Both the position numbers and the translations under genes were made by a program. From contig NZ_FMXE01000011.1 in assembly GCF_900103735.1 (NCBI RefSeq), positions 62,001 to 126,000 on the forward strand: DNA of 64,000 nt. Reading direction: 5' to 3'. The notes under the pieces were generated by a model. The model ran no database searches, was not told the DNA's origin, and saw nothing but the letters and a program-made list of their open reading frames with translations. Numbering within the stretch: position 1 is the first letter of the stretch; each line of letters starts with the position of its first letter. Source of the stretch: Algoriphagus alkaliphilus. GTDB lineage: Bacteria > Bacteroidota > Bacteroidia > Cytophagales > Cyclobacteriaceae. Below, piece after piece: positions 8,294 to 17,824 of this stretch.

Positions 8294-8301
8294 TATCTTT
8301 G
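8294..8301 (+). promoter_or_regulatory. Bacteroidota -7 box (TATCTTTG) before the acyltransferase gene
   Basis: TATCTTTG fits the TAnnTTTG -7 element recognised by the Bacteroidota primary sigma factor. It lies 27 bases before the proposed start at 8328. No clear -33 TTG is seen at the expected distance. Confidence 0.5.
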
Positions 8302-8327
8302 GGACCTTTTCTAACCTACATTCCACC

Positions 8328-10025
8328 TTGGACGAGAAATACATAAAGCATCGGTATGCACCCATAATTCCCAGCAAGGATGAATGGCCGGTGGTGAAAT
8401 TGGCCAGAGAGCGAAAAGAATTTGTAAAAAAAGTGGCAGATCTGGCCGAAGCTAGGGTTTTGGGATTGACAGGGAAAAATCCAGAGATCATAAAGGAAGA
8501 GTTGGAAACTACCCTTTACCGCGAAAAACTTAGGATTAAGCAAAACCCTTGGGCGGTCGATCCCGATGATGAGAATTCTTTTTGGAGCGAAGTGAAATCT
8601 TCCTTGCTCCAAATCAATACGGATTTATCTCTGGATAAAAGCAAAAGATTTCAAGCTTACCAAAAAGTACTTCATCGCATCACCTCCCGTTATGCGGAGG
8701 AGATCGCTTCTAATTTTAAAGCATCCCATTACAAATTTACCAGAAGTGTGGTGACTTATGGTTTTTCCCGTTTGCTCAATGCAGCACGGGTGAAAGGCAT
8801 TAAGTCTATTTTCAGTAATCAATATACACTTCAGGATAAAATCCAGATTACGGGACAAACAGATCAGATACGGGATTTGGCAACAAAGGGGACGATCGTG
8901 ATGGTTCCGACCCATTTTTCCAACCTCGATAGCATTTTGATTGGGTGGATCATCTCGGTATTAGGCATGCCGCCATTCATCTATGGTGCAGGCTTGAATC
9001 TTTTCAATATCTCCATTTTTGCCTATTTCATGAATGCCTTGGGCGCGTATAAGGTCGATCGAAGAAAGAAAAATCTGATGTATTTGGAGACGCTTAAGAC
9101 CTACTCTAAGGAAGCCATTCAGTTTGGTTGTCATAGTTTGTTTTTCCCAGGCGGGACTCGATCCCGAAGTGGAATGATCGAATCCAGACTTAAATTGGGA
9201 CTACTGAGTACTGCTATCGAAGCTCAACGGGCAAATTTTCAGAATGGATTCAATGATGGTTCAGGGAAAATTTTCATCGTTCCTGTGACGATCAATTACC
9301 ATTTTGTGTTAGAGGCTCCGAGTTTGATCCGGGAGCACCTGAGCATCACAGGCCAGGAGCGATACTATAAAGAAAACGACGAATTCTCAACCTCTTATAA
9401 GATCTCCAAGTTTTTGCTGAAATTCTTCACCAAAGGATCTGACATCTCAGTTTCCATCGGTCGGGCGATGGATGTGCTTGGGAACTACGTGGATCAGGAT
9501 GGGAAAAGCTTGGATAAGCGAGGGAGACAAATTGAAACCAGGGATTATTTTATTTCGGATGGAAAAATCACGGTAGATCAGCAACGGGAAGAAGAGTATA
9601 CCCATATGTTGGGAAAGCGAATTGTGGAAGAGTTTCATAAAATCAACCGGGTATTCAGCTCCCATTTAGTCGCCTTTGTAGCATTCGAATCCATCAAAGC
9701 CAAGAATAACAAGCTGGATATTTTTGACCTAATCCGATTGCCCGAGGAGGATATTTCCATTCCCTATGAAGAATTTAAAACAGCTTGTCAGCTGGTAATG
9801 GATCGGGTTTTGGTGTTAAAATCTCAGGGAATGATTGACATTGCTCCACATATGAAAAGATCCATGGATGAGATCATTACTCATGGCATTGACAATGTGG
9901 GGATGTATCATGCCAAGCGTCCTTTGATTAGGGATAAGCAAGGTGATATCGTTACTGAAGACATGAGCTTGCTTTATTTTTATCACAATAGACTTCATGG
10001 ATATGGCCTTGAGAAACTCTTCTAA
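8328..10025 (+). CDS. Glycerol-3-phosphate / lysophosphatidate acyltransferase family protein
   Basis: 565 residues from a TTG codon; no ATG fits upstream, and the -7 box at 8294 limits how far upstream the start can be. The acyltransferase signature is clear: HFSNLD (H196, D201; HX4D) and FPGGTRSRSG near 283-292, which binds the glycerol phosphate. The long form with N- and C-terminal extensions resembles PlsB-like enzymes more than the short PlsC. It would acylate glycerol-3-phosphate or a related acceptor at the membrane. It overlaps gpsA by 29 bases, and gpsA makes its likely substrate, which supports a role in phospholipid initiation. Confidence 0.85.
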   Translation: MDEKYIKHRYAPIIPSKDEWPVVKLARERKEFVKKVADLAEARVLGLTGKNPEIIKEELETTLYREKLRIKQNPWAVDPDDENSFWSEVKSSLLQINTDLSLDKSKRFQAYQKVLHRITSRYAEEIASNFKASHYKFTRSVVTYGFSRLLNAARVKGIKSIFSNQYTLQDKIQITGQTDQIRDLATKGTIVMVPTHFSNLDSILIGWIISVLGMPPFIYGAGLNLFNISIFAYFMNALGAYKVDRRKKNLMYLETLKTYSKEAIQFGCHSLFFPGGTRSRSGMIESRLKLGLLSTAIEAQRANFQNGFNDGSGKIFIVPVTINYHFVLEAPSLIREHLSITGQERYYKENDEFSTSYKISKFLLKFFTKGSDISVSIGRAMDVLGNYVDQDGKSLDKRGRQIETRDYFISDGKITVDQQREEEYTHMLGKRIVEEFHKINRVFSSHLVAFVAFESIKAKNNKLDIFDLIRLPEEDISIPYEEFKTACQLVMDRVLVLKSQGMIDIAPHMKRSMDEIITHGIDNVGMYHAKRPLIRDKQGDIVTEDMSLLYFYHNRLHGYGLEKLF

Positions 10026-11061
10026 AACCAAGAGAATTGGTGTTGTCGGCGTTGGGAGCTTTGGAACTGCCATTGCCAATATGCTTGCTGAAAAAAATGA
10101 AGTCATGGTCTACGCCCGGAAAGAAGAGGTCGTCGAAGAAATCAACACTGTCCACCGTACTTCCGGTCGGGAAATTCATCCGACTATCCGCGCTACTTTC
10201 AGTCCTGAGGAACTTTGTAAGTCGTGTAACATTCTTTTTTTCATGATCCCTTCGGCAGCCTTTCTGGAAGTTGTCAGGAATTTTGGACCATTTCTATATC
10301 CTTATCATTTGATTATTCATGGCACCAAAGGTCTTGCATTGAATCTTGGTAAAGGTGAAAGTCTGGATACAGTCCAAAAGCTGAAAAGAAGTCAAATTCT
10401 CACCATGAGTGAGGTGATCTTGCAAGAGACTGTAGCCGTCAGATTCGGTTGTCTTGCAGGCCCTAATATCTCAAAAGAACTGAGCGTGGGCTTTCCTGCA
10501 GCAACTGTTATTGCAAGTAAGTACAATGAAGTGATTTTGGAAGGGCAGCGATTACTTCGTTCTGAAAAATTCCAGGTATATGGTAATTCAGACATCATCG
10601 GAGTAGAACTAAGCGGGGTTTTGAAAAACATAATTGCCATTGCTGCCGGCGCTTTGGCGGGGTTGGGATTGGGTGAAAATGCAAAAGGATTGCTGGTCTC
10701 CCGAGGAATGGTGGAGATGGTACACTTGAGTAAAGCACTCGGTGGGAGTGTCCAATCAGTGATGGGATTGGCTGGAATCGGAGATTTGGTGACTACCTGC
10801 AATTCAGTTGATTCCCGGAATTTTACCGTAGGGTTTAGACTGGCAAAGGGTGAGTCGCTTGATCAGATTTTAGCTTCCATGGATGAAGTGGCAGAAGGAA
10901 TTAACACAATTCGAGTGATGGATGCCTTTATAAAAACTGTGGGTATCCGTGCTCCAATTACCGAGAATCTTCACCGGGTGCTTTTCGAAGACTTGGCCAT
11001 AGAGGATGCACTTCAATTTCTTATGAAGTATCCATTCAGCGTAGATGTGGACTTTGTGTAG
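9997..11061 (+). CDS. gpsA: NAD(P)+-dependent glycerol-3-phosphate dehydrogenase
   Basis: 354 residues. Rossmann motif VGVGSFGTAIANML near 17-30; the substrate/catalytic lysine segment GVLKNIIAIAAGALAGLGLG and the MGLAGIGDLVTTC block are typical of GpsA. It reduces dihydroxyacetone phosphate to sn-glycerol-3-phosphate for phospholipids. The proposed ATG at 9997 lies inside the acyltransferase gene (29-base overlap), so the two enzymes of one pathway are coupled in translation. The initial MDMALRNSSKTKR could be shorter if M3 is used. Confidence 0.93.
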   Translation: MDMALRNSSKTKRIGVVGVGSFGTAIANMLAEKNEVMVYARKEEVVEEINTVHRTSGREIHPTIRATFSPEELCKSCNILFFMIPSAAFLEVVRNFGPFLYPYHLIIHGTKGLALNLGKGESLDTVQKLKRSQILTMSEVILQETVAVRFGCLAGPNISKELSVGFPAATVIASKYNEVILEGQRLLRSEKFQVYGNSDIIGVELSGVLKNIIAIAAGALAGLGLGENAKGLLVSRGMVEMVHLSKALGGSVQSVMGLAGIGDLVTTCNSVDSRNFTVGFRLAKGESLDQILASMDEVAEGINTIRVMDAFIKTVGIRAPITENLHRVLFEDLAIEDALQFLMKYPFSVDVDFV

Positions 11062-11173
11062 GAAATAGCTTTAAAATTGAATTGGAAATACGCTGTCTGG
11101 CGCAAGAAGAAATCTAGCATGATCCCGTATGTACAGGGCCTCACATTGGGCTGATTGAAGCCCTCTTAGTCAT

Positions 11174-12346
11174 TTATGACGCTGGTAAAAGTTTGATCAG
11201 TAATCCTGTCCCCTCGGTGATGGCATAGATGAAGCCATCCGGACTTTGAGAAACTTGTCTTACTCGACCGATGCCGGGCAGTAATTTTTCTTCGCCGGTT
11301 GCCTTTGTGCCATTCATTTCGACTCGGGAGATGTGTGTTCCCGCCAGTGCTGCCACCAAGATGTTGCCTTTCCAGGCAGGATATTTATCTGAGGTGACCA
11401 AGGTCATGCCACATGTAGCGATAGAAGGTACCCAATATTTCACCGGTTGTTCCATTCCTTCTTTTTCGGTGATATTGGTGATCGGAGTACCGTTGTAGTT
11501 TTGGCCATAGGTAATCACTGGCCAACCGTAATTTTTTCCTTTTTCGATCAGATTGAGTTCATCACCTCCCTTTGGGCCGTGCTCTACGGACCATATCCGA
11601 TTGTTGGCTTGGTCGTAGATCATTCCCTGAGGATTTCTATTACCATAGGTCCAGATGGATGGTACTGCATTAGCGGTATTCACAAAGGGATTATCTGCCG
11701 GGATTCTACCGTCGTCGTGAATCCGATGAACTTTACCATGCGAATTGGTAAGGTTTTGTGCATTATTTTGACTTCCTCTTTCTCCGTTGGTGAAATAGAG
11801 GAATTTCTGATTGTCAAAAACGATCCGGCTTCCATAGTGAGTCCCTCCATTCCATGCCGGAGTTGTCACGATAAGATCTTCAAAAGATGCCACCGTATTT
11901 CCATTCAACTTGAATCGCGCAACAGTAGTGGCTCCACCACCAGGCACGGGTTTGGCATAAGCTATATAAATCCAACCGTTTTGGGCAAAGTCGGGATGTA
12001 CTGTGATATCCAATAGGCCTGCTTGTCCATTAGCATAGACAGCCGGTAAGCCTTGGACTTTTTGACCGGTGTATTTGTCATCTTTGAAAATAAGGATTTC
12101 TCCTTTGCGCTCCGTAACCAGCATTTTCCCATCACCAATCCAAGTCATACCCCAAGGGTTCTGAAAAGCTGAATAAAGGGTATCTACCTTAACTGTTAAT
12201 TTTTCGGTTTTAGTCGTGAACTTTATTTCAGTGATTGGCTCGTTTGGGGTTCCATCTTCATCTTTTGGAGTACAGGATTTGGCGAGGGTTGAAATTCCCA
12301 AAAAGAGCAGTAATGGTAGAAATCTTTGGATCAAATTCATATTCAA
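11174..12346 (-). CDS. PQQ-dependent sugar (glucose/sorbosone) dehydrogenase lipoprotein A
   Basis: 390 residues. Signal peptide with a cysteine near residue 25 (STLAKSC), so probably a lipoprotein. The body is a GSDH/YliI-type six-bladed propeller: PWGMTWIGDGKMLVTERKGEI, NGGTHYGSRI with the catalytic-type histidine, TYGNRNPQGM, and GGDELNLIEKGKNYGWPVITYG. Such enzymes oxidise aldose sugars in the periplasm using PQQ. A close paralogue lies directly upstream in the same orientation, so this is a tandem duplication. No PQQ synthesis genes are visible, so the cofactor would have to come from elsewhere in the genome or from outside. Confidence 0.85.
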   Translation of the reverse strand: MNMNLIQRFLPLLLFLGISTLAKSCTPKDEDGTPNEPITEIKFTTKTEKLTVKVDTLYSAFQNPWGMTWIGDGKMLVTERKGEILIFKDDKYTGQKVQGLPAVYANGQAGLLDITVHPDFAQNGWIYIAYAKPVPGGGATTVARFKLNGNTVASFEDLIVTTPAWNGGTHYGSRIVFDNQKFLYFTNGERGSQNNAQNLTNSHGKVHRIHDDGRIPADNPFVNTANAVPSIWTYGNRNPQGMIYDQANNRIWSVEHGPKGGDELNLIEKGKNYGWPVITYGQNYNGTPITNITEKEGMEQPVKYWVPSIATCGMTLVTSDKYPAWKGNILVAALAGTHISRVEMNGTKATGEEKLLPGIGRVRQVSQSPDGFIYAITEGTGLLIKLLPAS

Positions 12347-12532
12347 TGCGGTAAAAGTTTAAGTCTTCTAAACGACGAAAAGTGTTATGTAGTTTTTTAT
12401 GTTGAATTCCTTGGTATAAATGCTCAGATTCGAGGAATGAATGAACTATCTACGAAATTTAGTTTCGAAAAGATTAGACAAAAAAAGACTTCATGGTTTC
12501 ACACAAAGTCTTTCTTCTGGTTTCTTTAAATA

Positions 12533-13693
12533 TTATCTGATTGGCAAAAGCTTCACCATCAGCCCGGTCGCTTCGGTGATTGCATAGATATATCCATCAG
12601 GGCTTTCAGCCACCTGACGTACCCGTCCAATATCCTGAAGGAGTTTTTCTTCGCCCACATAGGTAGTTCCATTCAATTCAACACGTGCAATATGCTGTTT
12701 TGCAAGTGCCGCTACGAGAATGTTCCCTTTCCAAGTTGGGTATTTGTCCGAAGTGACTAGCGTCATGCCGCAAGTAGCGATAGAAGGAACCCAGTAATGC
12801 TTGGGTTGCTCCATTCCTTCTTTCTCGGTGATGTCAGTGATTGGCGTTCCATTGTAATTTTGACCGTATGTGATCACCGGCCAGCCATAGTTCTTTCCTT
12901 TTTCGATCAAGTTCAGTTCATCGCCTCCCATTGCGCCATGTTCTACTTCCCATATTCGGTTGTTTACTTTGTCATACACTAATCCCTGAGGATTTCGGTT
13001 GCCATAGGTCCAGATGGAGGCCACAGCGCCTACTGAATCAACGAATGGGTTGTCAGAAGGGATGGTTCCGTCATCTTTCACGCGATGAATTTTCCCATGT
13101 GCGTTAGTCAAATCCTGGGCATTCATCGGGATATTTCCTTTGTCTCCATTGGAGAAATAAAGGAAACCGTCATTGTCAAAGATGATTCTACTTCCAAAGT
13201 GGCGTCCACCTTTCCACGAAGGACCGGCCGTGATTAAGTCTTGCTGATTTACAGCTGTGTTTCCTTCCAGCTTGAATCGCATGATAGTAGTAGCTGCTGT
13301 GCTGTCTTCGAAGTGTTTTGCGTAAGCGATATAGATCCATCCGTTTTCGGCAAATTTTGGATGAAGTGCGATGTCCAGTAATCCAGCCTGATTGACATGA
13401 TGTACGGCCGGAAGTCCCTGGATTTTTTCTCCGGTGTATTTGTCATCCTTGAATATTAGGATTTCACCTTTTCGCTCTGTGACCAGCATTCTTCCATCGG
13501 GAAGCCAAGTCATCCCCCAAGGGTTTTCAAGCTCGCTGTAAAGGGTATCCACTTTGATCAGCAACTTATCCGTTTGGGTAGCGAAGGTTTCGTCAATCGG
13601 TTCAACAGCGGGTTCTTTAGGTCCGCATGAGGTCCAAAGTGAAATCGCACCGGCCAAAATTGCAAGAGTAAGATAATGTTTGTTTGAAGACAT
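12533..13693 (-). CDS. PQQ-dependent sugar dehydrogenase lipoprotein B (paralogue)
   Basis: 386 residues, with the same layout as its downstream neighbour: lipobox-type WTSC in the signal peptide, PWGMTWLPDGRMLVTERKGEI, GGRHFGSRII, TYGNRNPQGL and GGDELNLIEKGKNYGWPVITYG. Long blocks are identical between the two proteins, while the signal peptides and the region after the HFGSR motif differ, as expected for an older duplication with the core conserved. The 186 bases between the two genes show no terminator I can define, so they may be cotranscribed. Confidence 0.85.
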   Translation of the reverse strand: MSSNKHYLTLAILAGAISLWTSCGPKEPAVEPIDETFATQTDKLLIKVDTLYSELENPWGMTWLPDGRMLVTERKGEILIFKDDKYTGEKIQGLPAVHHVNQAGLLDIALHPKFAENGWIYIAYAKHFEDSTAATTIMRFKLEGNTAVNQQDLITAGPSWKGGRHFGSRIIFDNDGFLYFSNGDKGNIPMNAQDLTNAHGKIHRVKDDGTIPSDNPFVDSVGAVASIWTYGNRNPQGLVYDKVNNRIWEVEHGAMGGDELNLIEKGKNYGWPVITYGQNYNGTPITDITEKEGMEQPKHYWVPSIATCGMTLVTSDKYPTWKGNILVAALAKQHIARVELNGTTYVGEEKLLQDIGRVRQVAESPDGYIYAITEATGLMVKLLPIR

Positions 13694-13756
13694 AGTTTCA
13701 GGATTTTTCGACCTCTAAGGTAAAGCGAAAGATCCAGAATCAGAATAAAATCATGT

Positions 13757-14803
13757 TTAACGGCTTAAAGTGTTGATTTCCGATTCGGAAATTCGAAATA
13801 ATTCCTCGGCTTCTTCCACCATGTGTTTCGAACCGATCAAAAGGGGAGTCCGCTGATGGAGTGATTCCGGCTGAATATCCAAAATTCGATTCTCTCCGTC
13901 ACTTGCTTTTCCGCCTGCCTGCTCAATAATAAAAGCCAATGCATTTGCCTCATAGAGGAGCCGGAGCTTTCCGCTTGGGTTGTTAAAAGTTGCTGGATAG
14001 AGGTAGATGCCGCCTTTGAGTAAGTTGCGATGAAAATCCGCTACCAAACTCCCAATGTATCGGGATTGGTACTTTTTTTCTTTACAATCCTTCACAAAAG
14101 ACTTGACTCCGGCTTCCCACTCCAGTTCCAATCCTTCATTAATGGAGTAAATCTTTCCTGTTTCGGGAGCCTTGATGCTGGGATGAGAAAGAAAAAATTC
14201 TCCTAAACTTGCCTCGTAAGTGAAGCCGTTCACTCCAAATCCTGTGGTATATACCAGCATGGTCGAAGAACCATAAAGCACATAGCCGGCAGCCACTTGT
14301 TGATTTCCCGGCTGCATGACGTCTTCTGTGGTGATCGGACTCCCAACTGGAGTTTTTCTTCTATAAATCGAAAATATAGTTCCTATGCTGATATTCACAT
14401 CGATATTAGAACTGCCATCCAAGGGATCAATGGCGACCACATACTTACCTGAGTTGTTTTGTAGATCGATGACACAATCCTCCTCTTCCGAAACAATAGC
14501 GCAGACTTCGCCGCCTTTGCTGAGCGCCCGCATAAATCGAATGTTGGCGATCACGTCCAATTTTTGTTGCTCTTCTCCCTGGACGTTGGTTTGTCCGAAA
14601 GCACCGCCGATATTTGACAATCCGGCTCTGTTGGTTTCGCGATTTACTATCTTCGAAGCAAGTGCAATGTCTCTCAAAATTTGGGAGAGCTCTCCTGATG
14701 CAAAGGGGAAATCACTTTGCTTGAGTTTGATAAATCTGTCTAGGGTCACGCCTACTGAATAGGCTAAGTTTCCCTGATTTGGCTGATACGGGTCAGTTTT
14801 CAT
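13757..14803 (-). CDS. fbp: Fructose-1,6-bisphosphatase class I
   Basis: 348 residues. Metal and substrate site motif [12 protein letters not shown] near 126-137, with EEEDC before it and [26 protein letters not shown] at the C-terminal phosphate site. It hydrolyses fructose-1,6-bisphosphate in gluconeogenesis. It is divergent from the aspartate kinase gene, with only 56 bases between the two starts, so their promoters must share this stretch. Confidence 0.96.
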   Translation of the reverse strand: MKTDPYQPNQGNLAYSVGVTLDRFIKLKQSDFPFASGELSQILRDIALASKIVNRETNRAGLSNIGGAFGQTNVQGEEQQKLDVIANIRFMRALSKGGEVCAIVSEEEDCVIDLQNNSGKYVVAIDPLDGSSNIDVNISIGTIFSIYRRKTPVGSPITTEDVMQPGNQQVAAGYVLYGSSTMLVYTTGFGVNGFTYEASLGEFFLSHPSIKAPETGKIYSINEGLELEWEAGVKSFVKDCKEKKYQSRYIGSLVADFHRNLLKGGIYLYPATFNNPSGKLRLLYEANALAFIIEQAGGKASDGENRILDIQPESLHQRTPLLIGSKHMVEEAEELFRISESEINTLSR

Positions 14804-14859
14804 TATTTGAAAAATGCAATTATTGGGTTTATACTTCCGAAAAGTACGGATTATTTCTT

Positions 14860-16128
14860 ATGACAAAAATTCAAATTTATAAATTTGGCGGTGCTTCTGT
14901 CAAAGATAGCCTTGCGGTTAATAACCTAGCTGAAATTCTTCGTAATCGATTGCGGAAAGATTTGATTATTGTCGTTTCTGCGATGGGGAAAACCACAAAT
15001 GAACTTGAGGAGATCTTGTCAAAAAAGCTTCAAGGAGAAGATTTTTCCTGGAATAGTGCAAATTTGAAAAACTTTCACCATGCGATTTGTCAAGAACTTT
15101 TCCCAGCGGCTCATCCTATTTTTTACCAGCTTGACAATCTGTTTACTCAGCTTGACAATGCTTTGGAGAAGCCCTTAAGTAGACTGAATTACGACGAATA
15201 CTATGACAGGATTGTGGGTTTTGGAGAGTTGGTTTCTTCCCGTATTGTGGCGGAATTTTTATGCCACCAAGAGTTGATCGTACTATGGAAGGATGCCAGA
15301 GAAGTGATTCATACTGATTCTTACTTTCGCTTTGCTAAAATTGACTGGGAAAAAACTAAAAAATCTGCCCAAAAAATATGGAAACCACTACTTGCGGGAT
15401 TCCCGATTTTGACTCAAGGGTTTATTGGATCAGATTCCAAAGGAAAGCCTACCACCTTGGGGAGAGAGGGATCGGATTTTACAGCTGCAATCTTGGCGAC
15501 CAGTTTGGATGCAAGTTCTGTTACGATTTGGAAGGATGTACCTGGAGTGCTGAATGCGGACCCAAAACTTTTTCCGAATACCAGGAAGTTTGAGGAATTG
15601 GGCTATCAGGAAGCAGCTGAAATGACCTATTTTGGAGCATCTGTAATTCATCCTAAAACGATTAAGCCTCTTGCCAACGCAAAAATTCCGCTTTATGTCA
15701 AATCGTTTCTTGATCCTGAGGCCGCTGGAACTAAAATTCATGAAAATGCGCCTGCTCATCAGGTACCGACAATCGTTCTCAAAAAGGACCAAGTCCTGGT
15801 CAGTTTCAAAGTGACTGATTTCACCTTTATAGAGGAAAAGCATATTCATCGTGTCTATGAGCAATTGCAAGAATTGAAGCTTCGGGTGAATATGCTCCAG
15901 CTTTCGGCAATCAGTATTTCTATCGTGATTGATGTTCAGCTTTTCAAATTGGAGCAATTACTTGAAAAGCTGAAATCTGAATTTGAAATTCGATACAATG
16001 AAGGATTGGAGCTCTTGACGATTCTGCATCATAAGCAGGATGAGGTCGGTGCCTACTTAGAAGGATATGAAGTCCTCTTGGAGCAAGCTTCTCGAAACAC
16101 GTTCCAGGTAGTACGCAGAAAAATGTAA
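14860..16128 (+). CDS. Aspartate kinase (monofunctional)
   Basis: 422 residues from the ATG at 14860; an earlier in-frame ATG at 14779 would run into fbp and adds residues unlike the family. N-terminal IYKFGGASVKD is the aspartokinase ATP/substrate motif, GREGSDFTAAILA follows in the middle, and the C-terminal 120 residues look like ACT-type regulatory domains. It phosphorylates aspartate at the entry to lysine/threonine/methionine synthesis. With thrA nearby, the genome probably has at least two aspartokinases, allowing separate feedback control. Confidence 0.9.
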   Translation: MTKIQIYKFGGASVKDSLAVNNLAEILRNRLRKDLIIVVSAMGKTTNELEEILSKKLQGEDFSWNSANLKNFHHAICQELFPAAHPIFYQLDNLFTQLDNALEKPLSRLNYDEYYDRIVGFGELVSSRIVAEFLCHQELIVLWKDAREVIHTDSYFRFAKIDWEKTKKSAQKIWKPLLAGFPILTQGFIGSDSKGKPTTLGREGSDFTAAILATSLDASSVTIWKDVPGVLNADPKLFPNTRKFEELGYQEAAEMTYFGASVIHPKTIKPLANAKIPLYVKSFLDPEAAGTKIHENAPAHQVPTIVLKKDQVLVSFKVTDFTFIEEKHIHRVYEQLQELKLRVNMLQLSAISISIVIDVQLFKLEQLLEKLKSEFEIRYNEGLELLTILHHKQDEVGAYLEGYEVLLEQASRNTFQVVRRKM

Positions 16129-16217
16129 TCCTTAAGTATCGATCTCTTGTTGTCTTAGCCTTTTCCCAAATGAAATTTCTATCTTGAGGAAATCAAACCC
16201 AAAACCTCTTAAACACT

Positions 16218-17321
16218 ATGAACTCAAGAAGAATATTTCTTCGCAGAGCTGGGCTCTCTGGCTTGGCCTTAAGTCTCCCCTTATCACAAACACTAGCTGC
16301 TATGGAATCTCAAAAAGACGATAAAATTCTCCGAGTGGCCATCATGGGACTGGGTAGCTATGGTAGCAGAGTGGCTGAAGCGATGGTGAATTCCAAACGG
16401 GCAAAATTAGTCGGCCTGATCAGTGGCACACCCTCTAAAGTCGAGACTTGGAAGCAGAAATATGGCATCCCAGACAAAAATTGCTACAATTATGAGAATT
16501 TCGATCAGATCAAAAATAATCCAGACATCGATGCAGTCTATGTGATTACGCCTAACTCTTTGCATAAACCTTATTCCATTCGCGTAGCCAAGGCAGGTAA
16601 GCATGTGATCTGCGAAAAACCCATGGCCCTCAATGAGGCCGAAGGTCGGGAAATGGTAGCTGCGTGCAAGACTGCAGGAGTTCATTTGTTGGTTGGCTAT
16701 CGAATGCACTTTGAGGCTAAAACCATGGAAGTGGTGCGTCAGCAGCGTGCCGGAGAATTTGGTAAAACTTTGTTTTTTCAGGGACTGAGCGGATTTATCA
16801 TCGGTGATCCTACGCAATGGAGATTAAATTATGAGCTAGCCGGGGGAGGGTCGATGATGGATATTGGAATCTATTCCATCAACGGTGCGCGCTACATGCT
16901 GGGTGAGGAGCCGATCTGGGTGACTGCTCAGGAAGTAAAAACCGATCCGGTCAAATTCAAGGAAGGCGTGGATGAGACGATTACATTCCAGATGGGATTC
17001 CCCTCGGGAGCAGTGGCTTCCTGTCTTTCCACTTATGCGCTGAATAATCTGGATAAGTTTTACCTGAATGGGACCAAAGGTTTTGCCGAAATGCAGCCAT
17101 CCACAGGTTACGGGCCAATCAAAGCCTGGACGAATAAAGGCCCAATCGAAGCCGAACATGTGACTCACCAGACCACTCAGATGGACGAAATGGCAGCGAT
17201 CATTTTAGATGGGAAAAAGCCATTGATTCCCGTAGATGGAGAAGAGGGTTTGAAGGACTTGGTGATTGTAGATGCGATTTATGAGGCGGTGAAAACCGGG
17301 AAAAAGATTAGGCTTGCTTAA
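16218..17321 (+). CDS. Gfo/Idh/MocA family oxidoreductase with Tat signal
   Basis: 367 residues. The N-terminus NSRRIFLRRAGLSGLALSLPL is a twin-arginine signal, so the folded protein with its nicotinamide cofactor is probably exported. Rossmann motif VAIMGLGSYGSRVAEAM near 41-57, then the CEKPMALNEAEG block (lysine of the EKP motif) and GGGSMMDIGIY, where the catalytic aspartate/histidine region lies. Substrate is unknown; exported members act on sugars or glycans, some retaining NAD(P). It converges with the GNAT gene and shares its last 4 bases. Confidence 0.88.
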   Translation: MNSRRIFLRRAGLSGLALSLPLSQTLAAMESQKDDKILRVAIMGLGSYGSRVAEAMVNSKRAKLVGLISGTPSKVETWKQKYGIPDKNCYNYENFDQIKNNPDIDAVYVITPNSLHKPYSIRVAKAGKHVICEKPMALNEAEGREMVAACKTAGVHLLVGYRMHFEAKTMEVVRQQRAGEFGKTLFFQGLSGFIIGDPTQWRLNYELAGGGSMMDIGIYSINGARYMLGEEPIWVTAQEVKTDPVKFKEGVDETITFQMGFPSGAVASCLSTYALNNLDKFYLNGTKGFAEMQPSTGYGPIKAWTNKGPIEAEHVTHQTTQMDEMAAIILDGKKPLIPVDGEEGLKDLVIVDAIYEAVKTGKKIRLA

Positions 17322-17824
17322 AGTTTCTGTTCCAAAGTCAATTGCATGAACACCAAAGTTTGCCATTTCCCAAACTTGAAACCTACTTCCGGCATCCGAG
17401 CGACCTCCTTGAATCCAAATCTTGCATGAAATCGATAGCTACCTGAATTTTCCGAATCCATTCCAGCGATCATCACGTGATAATCTTTGTCGCTTGCGAT
17501 TTGAATCAACTGTCGCATCATTTCAGAGCCCAAGCTTTTGCCCTGGGCTTTTTTATTCAAATAAATGGAGTGCTCAATGGTTTTGTTGTATCCGGGTTTG
17601 GCGCGGAACTTTCCAAAAGTCGCATAGCCAACAACTTCTCCATTTACTTCGCCAACTAAAATTGGGAACCCCTCTTGGATTTTCACCCCAAAAAGACTGG
17701 TGATTTCTCCCAGCGATTTGGGTTCATAGTCATAGTTGTGTGCTGTATTCAGGATGGAATCGTTGATAATGTCCAGAAGTGCCGGCGCATCATTTTCCTG
17801 ATAGATTCTGATCAAAAAAGACAT
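17318..17824 (-). CDS. GNAT N-acetyltransferase (phosphinothricin acetyltransferase-like)
   Basis: 168 residues covering a single GNAT fold: IRIYQENDAPALLDI at the start, EHSIYLNKKAQGKSLGSEMM as the acetyl-CoA loop (normally Q/R-x-x-G-x-G/A; here QGKSLG), and SYRFHARFGFKEVARMPEVG near the end, as in PAT-type enzymes. It would acetylate a small amine; the substrate is not known. It overlaps the end of the upstream fructosamine-kinase gene by one base, so it is the third gene of a small operon. Confidence 0.85.
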   Translation of the reverse strand: MSFLIRIYQENDAPALLDIINDSILNTAHNYDYEPKSLGEITSLFGVKIQEGFPILVGEVNGEVVGYATFGKFRAKPGYNKTIEHSIYLNKKAQGKSLGSEMMRQLIQIASDKDYHVMIAGMDSENSGSYRFHARFGFKEVARMPEVGFKFGKWQTLVFMQLTLEQKL

